From an uncultured Clostridium sp. (GTDB lineage: Bacteria > Bacillota > Clostridia > Lachnospirales > Lachnospiraceae): 64,000 bases of DNA. The DNA lies in the NCBI GenBank assembly GCA_900538475.1, contig UPYT01000004.1:62001-126000 (forward strand), given 5' to 3'. Below are positions 17,599-26,129 of the stretch, piece by piece. A model generated the notes under the pieces. The model was not told the origin of the DNA. It did no database searches and saw nothing but the letters and a program-made list of their open reading frames with translations. The position numbers were made by a program, and so were the translations under genes. Positions within the stretch are counted from its first letter, which is position 1. Each line of letters opens with the position of its first letter.

Positions 17599-18584
17599 TG
17601 GACGGCATTATTAACGTATATAAAGAAAAAGGCTATACCTCTCATGATGTTGTTGCAAAAATGAGAGGTATTTTGCGAATGAAGAAAATTGGACATACTG
17701 GTACCCTGGATCCAGAGGCGGAGGGGGTACTTCCCGTCTGTCTGGGAAAGGGAACCAGACTTTGTGATATGCTGACAGATAAGACAAAATCTTACCGGGC
17801 AGTGCTTCTTCTGGGAAAGGAGACAGATACTCAGGATACGACAGGAACTGTTCTGGCAGAGAATCCTGAGGCGGCGGCTTCTGTAACAGAAGAACAGGTG
17901 CGTCAGGCGATTCTGAGCTTTCTGGGGATTTATATGCAGGTGCCCCCCATGTATTCAGCTTTAAAGGTCAACGGCAAAAAACTGTATGAGCTGGCCCGTG
18001 CCGGAAAGGAAATCGAAAGACAGGCCCGTCCGGTGGAGATTCTGGACATTCAGATAGAAAAAATTGATTTGCCCCGGGTAACCTTTCATGTATCCTGCAG
18101 CAAGGGAACCTATATCAGAACCCTGTGCTATGATATAGGAAGAAAGCTGGGCTGCGGCGGATGTATGGAGTCTCTTCTCCGCACACGAGTAGACCGTTTC
18201 TGTCTGGAGGATAGTTTGACTCTGTCTCAGATTGAGGCTCTGCGGGATGAAGGACGGGTTGAAGAGCATGTGCTTCCGGTTGATTCTGTATTTCTGGATT
18301 ATCCAAAATTCTGTATGAAGCGGGGAGAGGGCGATAAGCTGGTACATAACGGAAATCCATTTCGGGCGGATGAAACGATTTTCACAGTGGAAAGCGGCGT
18401 TTGCGCTGGGGCAGAGGCTTGTGCCGGAACAGAGTCTTGCTCTGAGGAGGAGGCTTGCAAAGGAAACAACAGCTGTTTGACTGTCCGAGTGTATGACAGT
18501 GAAGACCAGTTTATTGGGCTTTACCAGTACGAAGAAGAAAAGCAGCGGTACCGCCCGCAAAAAATATTTCTGGGAGGAAAATAA
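17598..18584 (+). CDS. truB: tRNA pseudouridine-55 synthase TruB
   Basis: 328 residues. The catalytic aspartate is D38 in GHTGTLDPEAEGVLP, and the VPPMYSALKVNGKKLYELAR and CSKGTYIRTLCYD motifs follow. GTG 17598 overlaps the nrnA stop by one base; AAGGAG is 11 bases upstream. The C-terminal PUA-like region contains an odd cysteine-rich low-complexity insert (about residues 268-295: CAGAEACAGTESCSEEEAC) not expected in TruB. It should remain active because the catalytic domain is intact. Confidence 0.95.
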   Translation: MDGIINVYKEKGYTSHDVVAKMRGILRMKKIGHTGTLDPEAEGVLPVCLGKGTRLCDMLTDKTKSYRAVLLLGKETDTQDTTGTVLAENPEAAASVTEEQVRQAILSFLGIYMQVPPMYSALKVNGKKLYELARAGKEIERQARPVEILDIQIEKIDLPRVTFHVSCSKGTYIRTLCYDIGRKLGCGGCMESLLRTRVDRFCLEDSLTLSQIEALRDEGRVEEHVLPVDSVFLDYPKFCMKRGEGDKLVHNGNPFRADETIFTVESGVCAGAEACAGTESCSEEEACKGNNSCLTVRVYDSEDQFIGLYQYEEEKQRYRPQKIFLGGK

Positions 18585-18586
18585 AC

Positions 18587-19534
18587 ATGCGCGTAATTAC
18601 CGGAACCAGGGAGTTTCAGATTGAAGAGCCTACGGCAGTAACCATCGGAAAATTTGACGGACGCCACAAGGGACATCAGAAGCTTCTTCGGGAAATGCTT
18701 TGTTTTAAAGAGAGACAGGGATTGAAGGCAGCTGTATTTACCTTTGACATGGCTCCTTCTGGCGTGATGCGCGGGCAGATTCAGACGGTGATTACGACCA
18801 ATCAGGAACGGCGGAACAAAATGGCTAAAGTGGGCATTGATTACCTGGTGGAATATCCATTTGATCAGGAGACAGCCCACATGCAGCCGGAAGATTTTGT
18901 ATCAGAGGTTCTGGTCAGACAGATGCATGCAAAAGCAGTTGTTGTGGGAACAGACTGCAGCTTTGGATACAAGGGAAAAGGTAATGTGCAGCTTTTGAAG
19001 GAAATGTCAAAGTCCTGTGGATTTGAAGCCGTGATTATTGAAAAAGAGCAGGATGATCACCGGGATATCAGCAGCACCTATGTGCGGGAAGAACTGGATC
19101 TGGGCAATATAGAAAAGGCCAATGAGCTTCTGGGAGAGCCCTATGCCATTCACGGCGTTGTGGTTCACGGCAATCATATCGGCGGTACAGTCCTGGGCTT
19201 TCCCACTGCCAATATTCTTCCGCCGCCGGAAAAGCATCTGCCGCCCTTTGGTGTATATGTATCTCAGGTGCTGGTGGATGGGAGACTGTACCGCGGTGTG
19301 ACTAACATTGGAAAAAAACCTACGATTGCAGGAGAAAGTCCGGTAGGGGTGGAAACCTTTATTATGGGGCTGGAAGAAAATCTGTATGGAAAAGAGATCG
19401 AGGTTCAGCTTCTTAATTTTGAGCGTCCGGAGCAGAAATTTGCTTCTCTGAAAGAGTTGAAGGAACGGATTGAGAAGGACAAGGAGTATGCGGCTGCTTA
19501 CTTTGAAGGGTTACCAGATTATTGGAAAAAATGA
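18587..19534 (+). CDS. ribF: Bifunctional riboflavin kinase / FMN adenylyltransferase
   Basis: 315 residues. The N-terminal FAD synthetase half has the nucleotidyl-transferase start VTIGKFDGRHKGHQ and DISSTYVRE. The C-terminal riboflavin kinase half carries GHIGGTVLGFPTANI-like residues and NIGKKPT. It converts riboflavin to FMN and FAD. GGGAGG lies 6 bases upstream; the truB gap is 2 bases. It is the last gene of the operon before a strong terminator. Confidence 0.96.
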   Translation: MRVITGTREFQIEEPTAVTIGKFDGRHKGHQKLLREMLCFKERQGLKAAVFTFDMAPSGVMRGQIQTVITTNQERRNKMAKVGIDYLVEYPFDQETAHMQPEDFVSEVLVRQMHAKAVVVGTDCSFGYKGKGNVQLLKEMSKSCGFEAVIIEKEQDDHRDISSTYVREELDLGNIEKANELLGEPYAIHGVVVHGNHIGGTVLGFPTANILPPPEKHLPPFGVYVSQVLVDGRLYRGVTNIGKKPTIAGESPVGVETFIMGLEENLYGKEIEVQLLNFERPEQKFASLKELKERIEKDKEYAAAYFEGLPDYWKK

Positions 19535-19547
19535 GTGATATAAATGG

Positions 19548-19577
19548 AAGGCTGACTGAAGAGGTCGGCCTTTTTTG
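19548..19577 (+). terminator. Intrinsic terminator of the nusA-infB-ribF operon
   Basis: Stem AAGGCTGAC with GGTCGGCCTT around TGAAGA, followed by six T residues, 14 bases after the ribF stop. Confidence 0.85.
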
Positions 19578-19597
19578 GTATCAAGATTGGGGGAGAA

Positions 19598-19790
19598 GGC
19601 TGGATCCTACACAAAGTCGAGGGTGGATTTTGCATTTTGGGCTGGAAAGGGTTGGATTCTGCACAAAGTTGAGGTCGGATTTTGTATTTTGGACGAAAAA
19701 AGTTGGATCCTGCACAAAATCAGGTAGCGATTTTGCATTTTGGGAAGAAAAAGGTAGAATCTGCAAAATATGGGGCAGTTCTTTTTGGGG
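19598..19790. repeat. Imperfect tandem repeat, period 51-52 bp, about 3.7 copies
   Basis: The unit begins TTGGATCCTGCACAAA and ends with GATTTTGCATTTTGG. GGATCC/GGATTC-type starts lie at 19602, 19654, 19705 and 19757. As 51 is a multiple of three, short frames on both strands repeat a 17-residue unit (FVQNPT-like on the minus strand), but there is no ribosome binding site. It looks like non-coding repetitive DNA. Confidence 0.75.
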
Positions 19791-19801
19791 GATAAAAAAG
19801 G

Positions 19802-20050
19802 ATTGATTGTAATTCATTCACAGCTATTCTTATTTTTATCATCGATACGGAAGGTATCTGGAATCTGGGCGTGCTGGAAGCACATAATGTAGATAGAGAC
19901 GGAGAGATGTCTGAAGCAATCAGCTCAGTAATACAATCTGCTTTGGCATTGAGCCTTTCGGTAGAGAAGATTGCACAAATCTGTGGCTGCGGAGTGGATT
20001 ATGTGAGGCAGATTCAGGAATCCATGGAGAATGTGACTGCAGAACAATAA
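19802..20050 (+). pseudogene. Open remnant of an unrecognised gene (82 codons, no start)
   Basis: From 19802 to the TAA at 20048-20050 one frame stays open for 82 codons but has no plausible start or ribosome binding site. It reads ...DTEGIWNLGVLEAHN...MSEAISSVIQ... and ends ...ESMENVTAEQ. The C-terminal part resembles the charged helical tail of transposase-associated nuclease proteins only vaguely, so no function is given. It directly follows the tandem repeat, so both may be debris of one insertion. Confidence 0.35.
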
Positions 20051-20125
20051 CAGAAGGTAAATGGGAAGAAGCTGGGCAGATTTGATAAATGCGATAACCA
20101 TGTTCCGCACAAGTAATATAAAAAA

Positions 20126-20154
20126 TTGACATTTACCATATGAAAAGTTAAAAT
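20126..20154 (+). promoter_or_regulatory. Promoter of the cation transporter gene
   Basis: TTGACA (20126-20131) and TAAAAT (20149-20154) with a 17-base spacer, 100 bases upstream of the CDF start, in AT-rich DNA. Confidence 0.7.
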
Positions 20155-20253
20155 TAAAAATAGTTAAAAAAAGAAATGTTTTAGGAAAGAATTTTGAGAG
20201 TATGTGAAGGAAACAGGTTTTATCATACTTCAAATGAATGAGCAGAGGATTTT

Positions 20254-21219
20254 ATGATAGCAGAAAAGAGAGAGAAACAGATTTTGCGGCTATCGTTTTT
20301 TTCAGGGCTTTTGTTTGCCGCAGTGGAGTATATTTTTTCTATATACAGCCACTCTCAGTCCGCATTGACGGATGCTGTATACGATGCATCGGAGCTGGTA
20401 TTTATTGCGCTTCTTTTGTTTTTGACGCCATTATTTCATAAGCCAGTATCGGAGAAGCATCCTTATGGATATTTCCAGGTGGAATCGATTTTTGTAATTA
20501 TTAAAGGTGTTATGATGCTGTCTGTAACCATGGGCGTATCTGCAGAGGTACTGGATTCTGCTTTGTCAGGAGGTAATCCTGTTGATACGGCGCAGGTTTC
20601 TCTGTTTCAGTTTTGTCTTGGCGTTGCCAGTGTTTTGATTTTTCTGGTGATGAAAAGGATGAACCGCAGTTTGTCGTCGCCAACCATACAGGCAGAGCTT
20701 TTGGGATGGAAGCTGGATATTGCTTATAGTATGGGAATGTCTCTTGCATTTTTTGCATCCCGGTATCTGGAAAGGACGCCGCTTGGATTTATTTCTCCGT
20801 ATTTTGACCAGCTGGTGGCAGTATTTGTTATGGTATGTATGCTTCCAGAAAGTATCAAGGTTTTATGGGGAGCAATGAAGGATGTTTTTCTGTTTTCCCC
20901 GGAACAGGAATTTACCGATGATGTGAAGGCCATCTGCACCCCGATCATGGAGAAGTATGGTTTTGAACCGGTCTTTTTTGATATTACAAAAACAGGACGT
21001 CATGTGTGGGTGGCAGTTTATTTTCATATTGAAGAGGAGAGTCTGAAGGTGGAGATCTTATCTTCTGCATTGACTTACGTAAATAAGGAAATCAGGGAAA
21101 GATTTCAGGAAGCGACTTGTGAGCTGATTCTGGTTCCGAACACACAGCAGCAGCCTGAAGGAGATGAGAAAGGAAAAAGAGATGAATATACAGATTTTTG
21201 GAACAAAAAAGTGCAATGA
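20254..21219 (+). CDS. Cation diffusion facilitator (CDF) family transporter
   Basis: 321 residues with six hydrophobic segments and a C-terminal cytoplasmic domain, the CDF plan. The HPYGY motif after the second segment is typical. Metal-site acidic residues appear in ALTDAVYDASE (segment II) and GWKLDIAY (segment V), slightly divergent from the classic HxxxD/DxxxD pairs. CDF proteins export Zn, Mn, Fe or Co using proton exchange; the metal is not predictable here. It overlaps the next gene by 38 bases. Confidence 0.85.
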   Translation: MIAEKREKQILRLSFFSGLLFAAVEYIFSIYSHSQSALTDAVYDASELVFIALLLFLTPLFHKPVSEKHPYGYFQVESIFVIIKGVMMLSVTMGVSAEVLDSALSGGNPVDTAQVSLFQFCLGVASVLIFLVMKRMNRSLSSPTIQAELLGWKLDIAYSMGMSLAFFASRYLERTPLGFISPYFDQLVAVFVMVCMLPESIKVLWGAMKDVFLFSPEQEFTDDVKAICTPIMEKYGFEPVFFDITKTGRHVWVAVYFHIEEESLKVEILSSALTYVNKEIRERFQEATCELILVPNTQQQPEGDEKGKRDEYTDFWNKKVQ

Positions 21220-21523
21220 CACAAAGAAGGCAGAGCGTTTTTTTAAAGAGAGAGGAATCCGGTATCAGTTTATTGATATGAAGGAAAAGGGCATGAGTAA
21301 GGGAGAGTTTCTTTCTGTTGCCCAGGGAAATGGCGGACTGGAAAATATGATTCAGTGGGAGGGAAAGGATCATGATACCCTTGCTCTGATTCGGTACCTT
21401 GCTGATGAAGATAAGCTGGAAAAAGTTCTGGAAAATCCGCAGGTGATAAAAACTCCTGTTGTCAGAAACGGAAAGAAATCAACGCTGGGATACCAGCCGG
21501 ATGTGTGGAAAACCTGGGATTAA
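21182..21523 (+). CDS. ArsC/Spx-family thioredoxin-fold protein
   Basis: 113 residues. The N-terminus MNIQIFGTKKCNDTKKAERFFKERG has the single active-site cysteine (Cys11) of the ArsC/Spx/YffB group, with no CXXC partner. The C-terminal VIKTPVVRNGKKSTLGY matches the family's cis-proline strand. It could be a reductase-like protein or a regulator; arsenate reductase is not implied, since no ars genes are near. ATG 21182 is inside the end of the CDF gene, so the two are coupled. Confidence 0.82.
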   Translation: MNIQIFGTKKCNDTKKAERFFKERGIRYQFIDMKEKGMSKGEFLSVAQGNGGLENMIQWEGKDHDTLALIRYLADEDKLEKVLENPQVIKTPVVRNGKKSTLGYQPDVWKTWD

Positions 21524-21539
21524 AAGGGGGAAAAGAAAG

Positions 21540-22439
21540 ATGAAATTGTATGCAGCCTGCATGATGTGCCTGTTGTCTGCGCAGGAAAGAAAGCTGCGGG
21601 AGTACAGGGATGAGGATAAAAAAGCAAGGTATATAAAGGAACTGATGCGTTTGACTGCGGAGAGTAAGGACGATGCCTGCGCGCCCTGGCTGGCGGCCAG
21701 GATTGGAGAGGTCTATGAAAAATACTTTGGCGCTCCGGAGGATTACGGCCCCATAAAGGAGTCCTATAATCGTCTTGTTATGGATATGGAGTCGGAGATT
21801 GAGGGAAAAATCAGGAGTGCAAAAGATCCTCTTTACACCGCTATGAGGTATGCAAGAATCGGAAATTATATTGATTTTTCTGCAGTCAGTGATGTAAGGC
21901 CGGAGGAATTTTTATCCCTTCTGGATCGGGAGAAGGATTCGATTGATGAGGAGGAGTACAGGCATTTTATCAGGGAACTGGAAGGGGCAGAACGCCTTGC
22001 TTATCTTCTGGATAATTGTGGAGAGATTGTGCTGGACAAGCTGGTTATCCGCATACTCAAGGAACAGTATCCTCAGCTGAAGATAACGGCTATTGTCCGT
22101 GGGGCCCAGGTGATCAACGATGCTACAGTAGAGGATGCGGTATTTACGGGCCTTACCGGGGAAGCAGAGGTAATCGGAAATGGAGATAATGCAGCAGGAA
22201 CCATTTTATCACGGATTTCCCCGGAAGCATCAGCTGCCATTGAAGCAGCCGATGTGATTCTTTCCAAAGGCCAGGGGAATTTTGAAGCGCTTCATGGATG
22301 TGGGCTTAATATTTATTATCTTTTCCTGTGCAAATGTGACTGGTTTATGAAAAAATTCCAGGTAGATCGGTATCAGGGAATGTTTGTAAATGAGCGGCGG
22401 GTTCATGTGTGGAATGAAGAGGGGCTGTTGCAAAAGTGA
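21540..22439 (+). CDS. DUF89/ARMT1-like damage-control phosphatase family protein
   Basis: 299 residues. Hallmarks are the N-terminal CMMC cysteine pair, DNCGEIVLDKLVI (metal-binding Asp and Asn) and C-terminal SKGQGNFEAL. DUF89 proteins are metal-dependent phosphatases acting on damaged phosphometabolites such as sugar phosphates. ATG 21540 has an AAAGGGGG site; it follows the ArsC-like gene by 16 bases, so the three genes from 20254 form one operon. Substrate is unknown. Confidence 0.85.
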   Translation: MKLYAACMMCLLSAQERKLREYRDEDKKARYIKELMRLTAESKDDACAPWLAARIGEVYEKYFGAPEDYGPIKESYNRLVMDMESEIEGKIRSAKDPLYTAMRYARIGNYIDFSAVSDVRPEEFLSLLDREKDSIDEEEYRHFIRELEGAERLAYLLDNCGEIVLDKLVIRILKEQYPQLKITAIVRGAQVINDATVEDAVFTGLTGEAEVIGNGDNAAGTILSRISPEASAAIEAADVILSKGQGNFEALHGCGLNIYYLFLCKCDWFMKKFQVDRYQGMFVNERRVHVWNEEGLLQK

Positions 22440-22758
22440 CAGCTCCGTTTTATGTCCTAAAAACAGAAAAAGAACGCTGAAGAGTCAGAAATCCATGATA
22501 TAATAAGATATGAGTAAACGTTTTGGATATAATAAAACTCATACCAGCTGGTTTTGACATTTAATTTAGAGGAGATAGTTTCCGATGATGCTTCTGTTTG
22601 AGTGTTGAGATGCGAATTAGAGGATTTAGAAAAGAAAGAAATCTAGTAGTTACTCCAAATATCATGATCAAAATTTTAACCTAAATAAAAACGATACTAA
22701 CGAAAAGATAAAAAAGCAGCATAATAGTTAAATAGATTTAAAAATCGGGGAACGTGAT
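22440..22758. other. AT-rich intergenic region at the left edge of the nucleoside/sulfatase island
   Basis: No gene is seen. The base composition falls from that of the preceding genes to the AT-rich style of the next ten kilobases, so it may contain an insertion boundary, but no integrase, tRNA or direct repeat marks it. Two half-site-like motifs, TTTTAAC (22674-22680) and GTTAAAT (22728-22734), resemble the inverted repeats before the BMP lipoprotein gene. Confidence 0.5.
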
Positions 22759-24483
22759 ATGATAAAAGGAAGAAAAGTAAGTTATGTCAGACTGCATTTT
22801 ATTTACCTATTTTTATTTGTAGTCCTTTTAGCTTGTCTAATGGGAGGAAGCGTAACTCATTTTTCAAAAAATGTGGTAGGAAATGAATTGATAAAGTTAC
22901 ATCAGGCTCTTATCAAGCAATCAACTGGAGAAGTTATCTCTGTGGTAAATGGTTTGAAAGAAGTGACCTGTAATATTGCAGAGAATGCCAATGTTATAGA
23001 TTATTTATCTGATAGTCCGGAATCAGCCAGTCCAAAAGATTTAGAAGAAATTGAACGTATGATTAGAGCTGAAATATATTTAAATCATAAATCAAAAAGA
23101 TTTTTTCGTATTTATTTATATGATTTAGGGACACTTCGGTATGCAAGTGATTATCAGGAAATAGATTGGAGTGAGGCTGTTCAGGGAACGGGAGTGAATT
23201 CGATGGCACTGAGAGGTCCTGTACATAGTAGCGAGGAGGGGCTGTATCGTCATAGCTATTATCTTACAAATCCAGTAAGAGATCTTTTGACTGGGGAAAT
23301 TCGGGGATATGTATTACTCCAGTTTTGTGAGGAGGTATTATATCGCAGTTATTCTAAGTTACGTGAAAATGATAGAAAATATTTTATTATTGATGAAGGT
23401 GGGTACATCATATCCGGAGAGGATAAACGATTTATTGGTAATGAGGGAGAGCCTTTAAAATTTGCGCAGCAAAGACATGAAAATTCAGAAGGTGTTATTG
23501 CTACAGATAAAAGTTATATGTATTTTTATGAGAATATACTTGGTACACCATGGTATTTTTTGGAAAGAATAAATATTAGAGAAATTTGGAAATCTTTGGA
23601 TCGAACAGGATATTTTGTGGGATGCCTCATAGTACTGTTTTCGATTTGTATTTATCCAGTTACTCTGTTTTCTGGAAAATGTATTGTTAAACCAGTTGAT
23701 AAAATTAAAGAACGGATGGGAAAAGTGGCACAGGGAGATCTTTCTGTACGAATTAGTTTGGAAGAAAAGGGAAAAGGAGAATTTTCAGAAATTGCAGACT
23801 CTTTTAATTATATGGTGGAACGATTAGAGAAGCAGGTAGAAGAAATTAAGATTATGGAGCAAAAAAAGCATCTATTGGAATTGGATTTTTTGAGAACTCA
23901 GATTAATCCTCATTTTATTTATAATACACTCAGTTCTATTCGTTTTTATGTGGAGATGGGAAAAAATGAGGAAGCAGAAGATATGTTAATTGATTTTTCT
24001 AAGATTCTGAGAAAGACTCTATCTAAATCAGAAACGACGGTTTGTTTAAAGGAAGAACTTCAAACATTAGGCCATTATATAAATTTACAAAAAGCGAGGT
24101 ACAGAGAGCGGTTTGAGGTAACGTATGATATTGATGAAAACACATTAACATCTCTGGTTCCAGATTTTATTCTTCAACCGATTGTAGAAAATGCAATTTT
24201 TTACAGCTTAAAAGAAGATCATATTTGCCATATCCAGGTGAAAAGTTATAAAAAGGATAGTTTGTTATATGTTAGCGTAAGAGATGATGGTATTGGAATG
24301 GATCAAGAAAAGATTATACAGGTCATGGAAAAAAATGTTAACATAAATAAAGTGGGAATTAAAAATGTCAATGAGCGCTTAAAACTGAATTTTGGTGATG
24401 AATATGGATTGAAGATTGAGAGCAAAGAAGGGATTGGTACCGAGGTTATCTTGATTATGCCGTTTACTTCTGAACGCACATAG
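22759..24483 (+). CDS. YesM-type sensor histidine kinase
   Basis: 574 residues: a first membrane segment (residues 15-37), an extracellular sensor of about 250 residues, a second segment (about 287-310), HAMP linker, and a His_kinase domain with H385 in LRTQINPHFIYNTLSS. A HATPase domain follows with ILQPIVENAIFY and RDDGIGMD. This architecture is typical of Firmicutes kinases that sense extracellular sugars or solutes. It is followed 18 bases later by its response regulator. Proximity to the BMP transporter suggests it senses the transported nucleoside, by inference. Confidence 0.92.
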   Translation: MIKGRKVSYVRLHFIYLFLFVVLLACLMGGSVTHFSKNVVGNELIKLHQALIKQSTGEVISVVNGLKEVTCNIAENANVIDYLSDSPESASPKDLEEIERMIRAEIYLNHKSKRFFRIYLYDLGTLRYASDYQEIDWSEAVQGTGVNSMALRGPVHSSEEGLYRHSYYLTNPVRDLLTGEIRGYVLLQFCEEVLYRSYSKLRENDRKYFIIDEGGYIISGEDKRFIGNEGEPLKFAQQRHENSEGVIATDKSYMYFYENILGTPWYFLERINIREIWKSLDRTGYFVGCLIVLFSICIYPVTLFSGKCIVKPVDKIKERMGKVAQGDLSVRISLEEKGKGEFSEIADSFNYMVERLEKQVEEIKIMEQKKHLLELDFLRTQINPHFIYNTLSSIRFYVEMGKNEEAEDMLIDFSKILRKTLSKSETTVCLKEELQTLGHYINLQKARYRERFEVTYDIDENTLTSLVPDFILQPIVENAIFYSLKEDHICHIQVKSYKKDSLLYVSVRDDGIGMDQEKIIQVMEKNVNINKVGIKNVNERLKLNFGDEYGLKIESKEGIGTEVILIMPFTSERT

Positions 24484-24500
24484 AAAGGAAAATAAGGCTT

Positions 24501-25982
24501 ATGAAAATATTAATTGTTGATGATGAAACTCCAATTAGAGAATGGATTCAATTTAGCATTGAGAGGGGAAATAATCCTGATTTTAATATCGTAGCTGTTG
24601 CAGAAAATGGTAATGATGCATTGGAGTTAGCATTAAAATACCAGGTGGATGTGGTAATTTCCGATATAAAGATGCCGGGGATTGATGGGATTGAATTAAT
24701 GAAGCAGGTCCTGAAAAAAATGCCATATACAAGTTTTGTCATATTAACAAATTATGCGGAATTTTCATATGCAAGAGAGGCTGTAACATATGGTGCAAAG
24801 AAATATCTGTTAAAATCAGAATTAAGAGGACGGGATATTTTGAGAACATTAGAAGAAATCCAGGAGTATTATCGGAGTGTAGTAAAAGACAAGAAGATGG
24901 ATTTTTATTCCAATGGATATTTGGATATTTTCGAATGTTACTATAATCTGGAGGATAAGGCGTTTCAGAGGCAATTTTGGATCTGTCATGGATTTCGTGA
25001 AGAAGAAAATTTTTTAATCATTGCATTGAAGGAAAGGGATAACAAAAAACAAAAATATTTAATTGAAAATTTTTTATACCAGTATGAGATACATGGAGTA
25101 GGACCGGCATTAAAAAATGAAAATATTTTTCTTTTAATTCAGTCAAGCGGTGTAGAACACTTGAAAAAGTATGTTGATATATTTGCAAGGTTGTATGAAA
25201 ATAAAGGTTTTATGGTTTCTGGACACATTCAGAGAGGGGTAGCTTGTATCATGAAAGCAATTGATGAATCTGAAAAGATGTTAAGGTATAGTTTTTTGAT
25301 TACAAATGGGTATTTGAGTATTGAGGATGCGGAACAAATCTTACCATTAGATCGTCGTGAATTAAAAAAAGAAAGCCATAAAATTATGAATAGCATTTTG
25401 TATGAGGAAAAAGAAAAGCTGTTATCCCGTTTAGAACGGTGGTTTAATAAATTACGATCAGCTTCTTTTGAGGATATTGACTGGGTAAAAGAGATGTGTT
25501 TACAAATGGTAATTCGCATGGAGGAAGTAGGATGTCAATATATAGCAGGATTTTCTGAGGAGCATAAACCAGATATGCAGTGGACATTGGAATCATGTAA
25601 GGAATTTTGCTCTAATTTGACTAAACGTATGTATTCTATAGGAAATTTATGTTACTCACAAAGTATTCGTGATACTATTCGCTATATCCATCAGAATTAT
25701 AATCGTGATATTTCTTTGAATGAGGCAGCAAGTTATATTTATCGTTCTCCAGAATATTTAAGTAGGCTTTTTAAAGCAGAAACAGGAGAAAATTTTAGCA
25801 GTTATCTTACAAAATATCGTTTGAAAAAGGCAAGAGACTTACTGTTGAATACAGATATGAAAATTTATGAAATTGCAGATGCTGTTGGGTATACTACGCC
25901 GAGCTATTTTTCAAAGATGTATAAGGATTATATGGGGATAGCGCCAGAAGCAACGCGAAGTCAAAAAAATAATAGAATGTAA
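24501..25982 (+). CDS. YesN/AraC-type response regulator
   Basis: 493 residues. The receiver domain carries the acidic pair in LIVDDETPIREW and phospho-acceptor D55 (VISDIKMPG). A long middle region of about 250 residues of unassigned fold follows, then a C-terminal AraC-type double helix-turn-helix (DISLNEAASYIYRSPEYLSRLFK ... KIYEIADAVGY, read in two parts). It pairs with the YesM kinase upstream. Likely targets are the inverted repeats before its own operon and the BMP gene. Confidence 0.92.
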   Translation: MKILIVDDETPIREWIQFSIERGNNPDFNIVAVAENGNDALELALKYQVDVVISDIKMPGIDGIELMKQVLKKMPYTSFVILTNYAEFSYAREAVTYGAKKYLLKSELRGRDILRTLEEIQEYYRSVVKDKKMDFYSNGYLDIFECYYNLEDKAFQRQFWICHGFREEENFLIIALKERDNKKQKYLIENFLYQYEIHGVGPALKNENIFLLIQSSGVEHLKKYVDIFARLYENKGFMVSGHIQRGVACIMKAIDESEKMLRYSFLITNGYLSIEDAEQILPLDRRELKKESHKIMNSILYEEKEKLLSRLERWFNKLRSASFEDIDWVKEMCLQMVIRMEEVGCQYIAGFSEEHKPDMQWTLESCKEFCSNLTKRMYSIGNLCYSQSIRDTIRYIHQNYNRDISLNEAASYIYRSPEYLSRLFKAETGENFSSYLTKYRLKKARDLLLNTDMKIYEIADAVGYTTPSYFSKMYKDYMGIAPEATRSQKNNRM

Positions 25983-26016
25983 AAAAACTAATAGGAAAGT
26001 CAGTTTGAGATTAAAA

Positions 26017-26038
26017 TATGTTAAAAAATTTTAACATA
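26017..26038. promoter_or_regulatory. Perfect inverted repeat after the response regulator gene
   Basis: TATGTTAAAA and TTTTAACATA are exact complements separated by AA. It shares the GTTAAA/TTTAAC core with the larger inverted repeat at 26079-26108 and could be an operator or an extra stem before the terminator. Confidence 0.5.
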
Positions 26039-26040
26039 AG

Positions 26041-26071
26041 GTCAGCAAGCTGGCTTTTTATTTTTTTTTAG
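26041..26071 (+). terminator. Probable terminator of the two-component operon
   Basis: A short GTCAGC/GCTGGC stem is followed by a long T-rich run (TTTTTATTTTTTTTT). The stem is short, so strength is uncertain. Confidence 0.55.
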
Positions 26072-26078
26072 GTATATT

Positions 26079-26108
26079 AAAATTTAACTATAAGTAATGT
26101 TAAATTTT
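26079..26108. promoter_or_regulatory. Perfect 10-bp inverted repeat upstream of the BMP lipoprotein gene (candidate operator)
   Basis: AAAATTTAAC (26079-26088) and GTTAAATTTT (26099-26108) are exact complements with a 10-base spacer, centred 36 bases before the start codon. The spacing of one or two helix turns between half-sites suits a dimeric regulator such as the YesN-type protein upstream. Confidence 0.55.
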
Positions 26109-26129
26109 GTAAGAAGGAAAGGAAGGGTT

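Noticed and set aside
19522..19806. Short tandem-repeat protein frames on both strands after ribF
   Set aside because: They overlap the ribF terminator, lack ribosome binding sites and differ only by repeat drift; treated as non-coding repeat.
21182..21523. Arsenate reductase as a specific call for the ArsC-like protein
   Set aside because: Only the fold and one cysteine are visible and no arsenic resistance genes are nearby; left as ArsC/Spx family.
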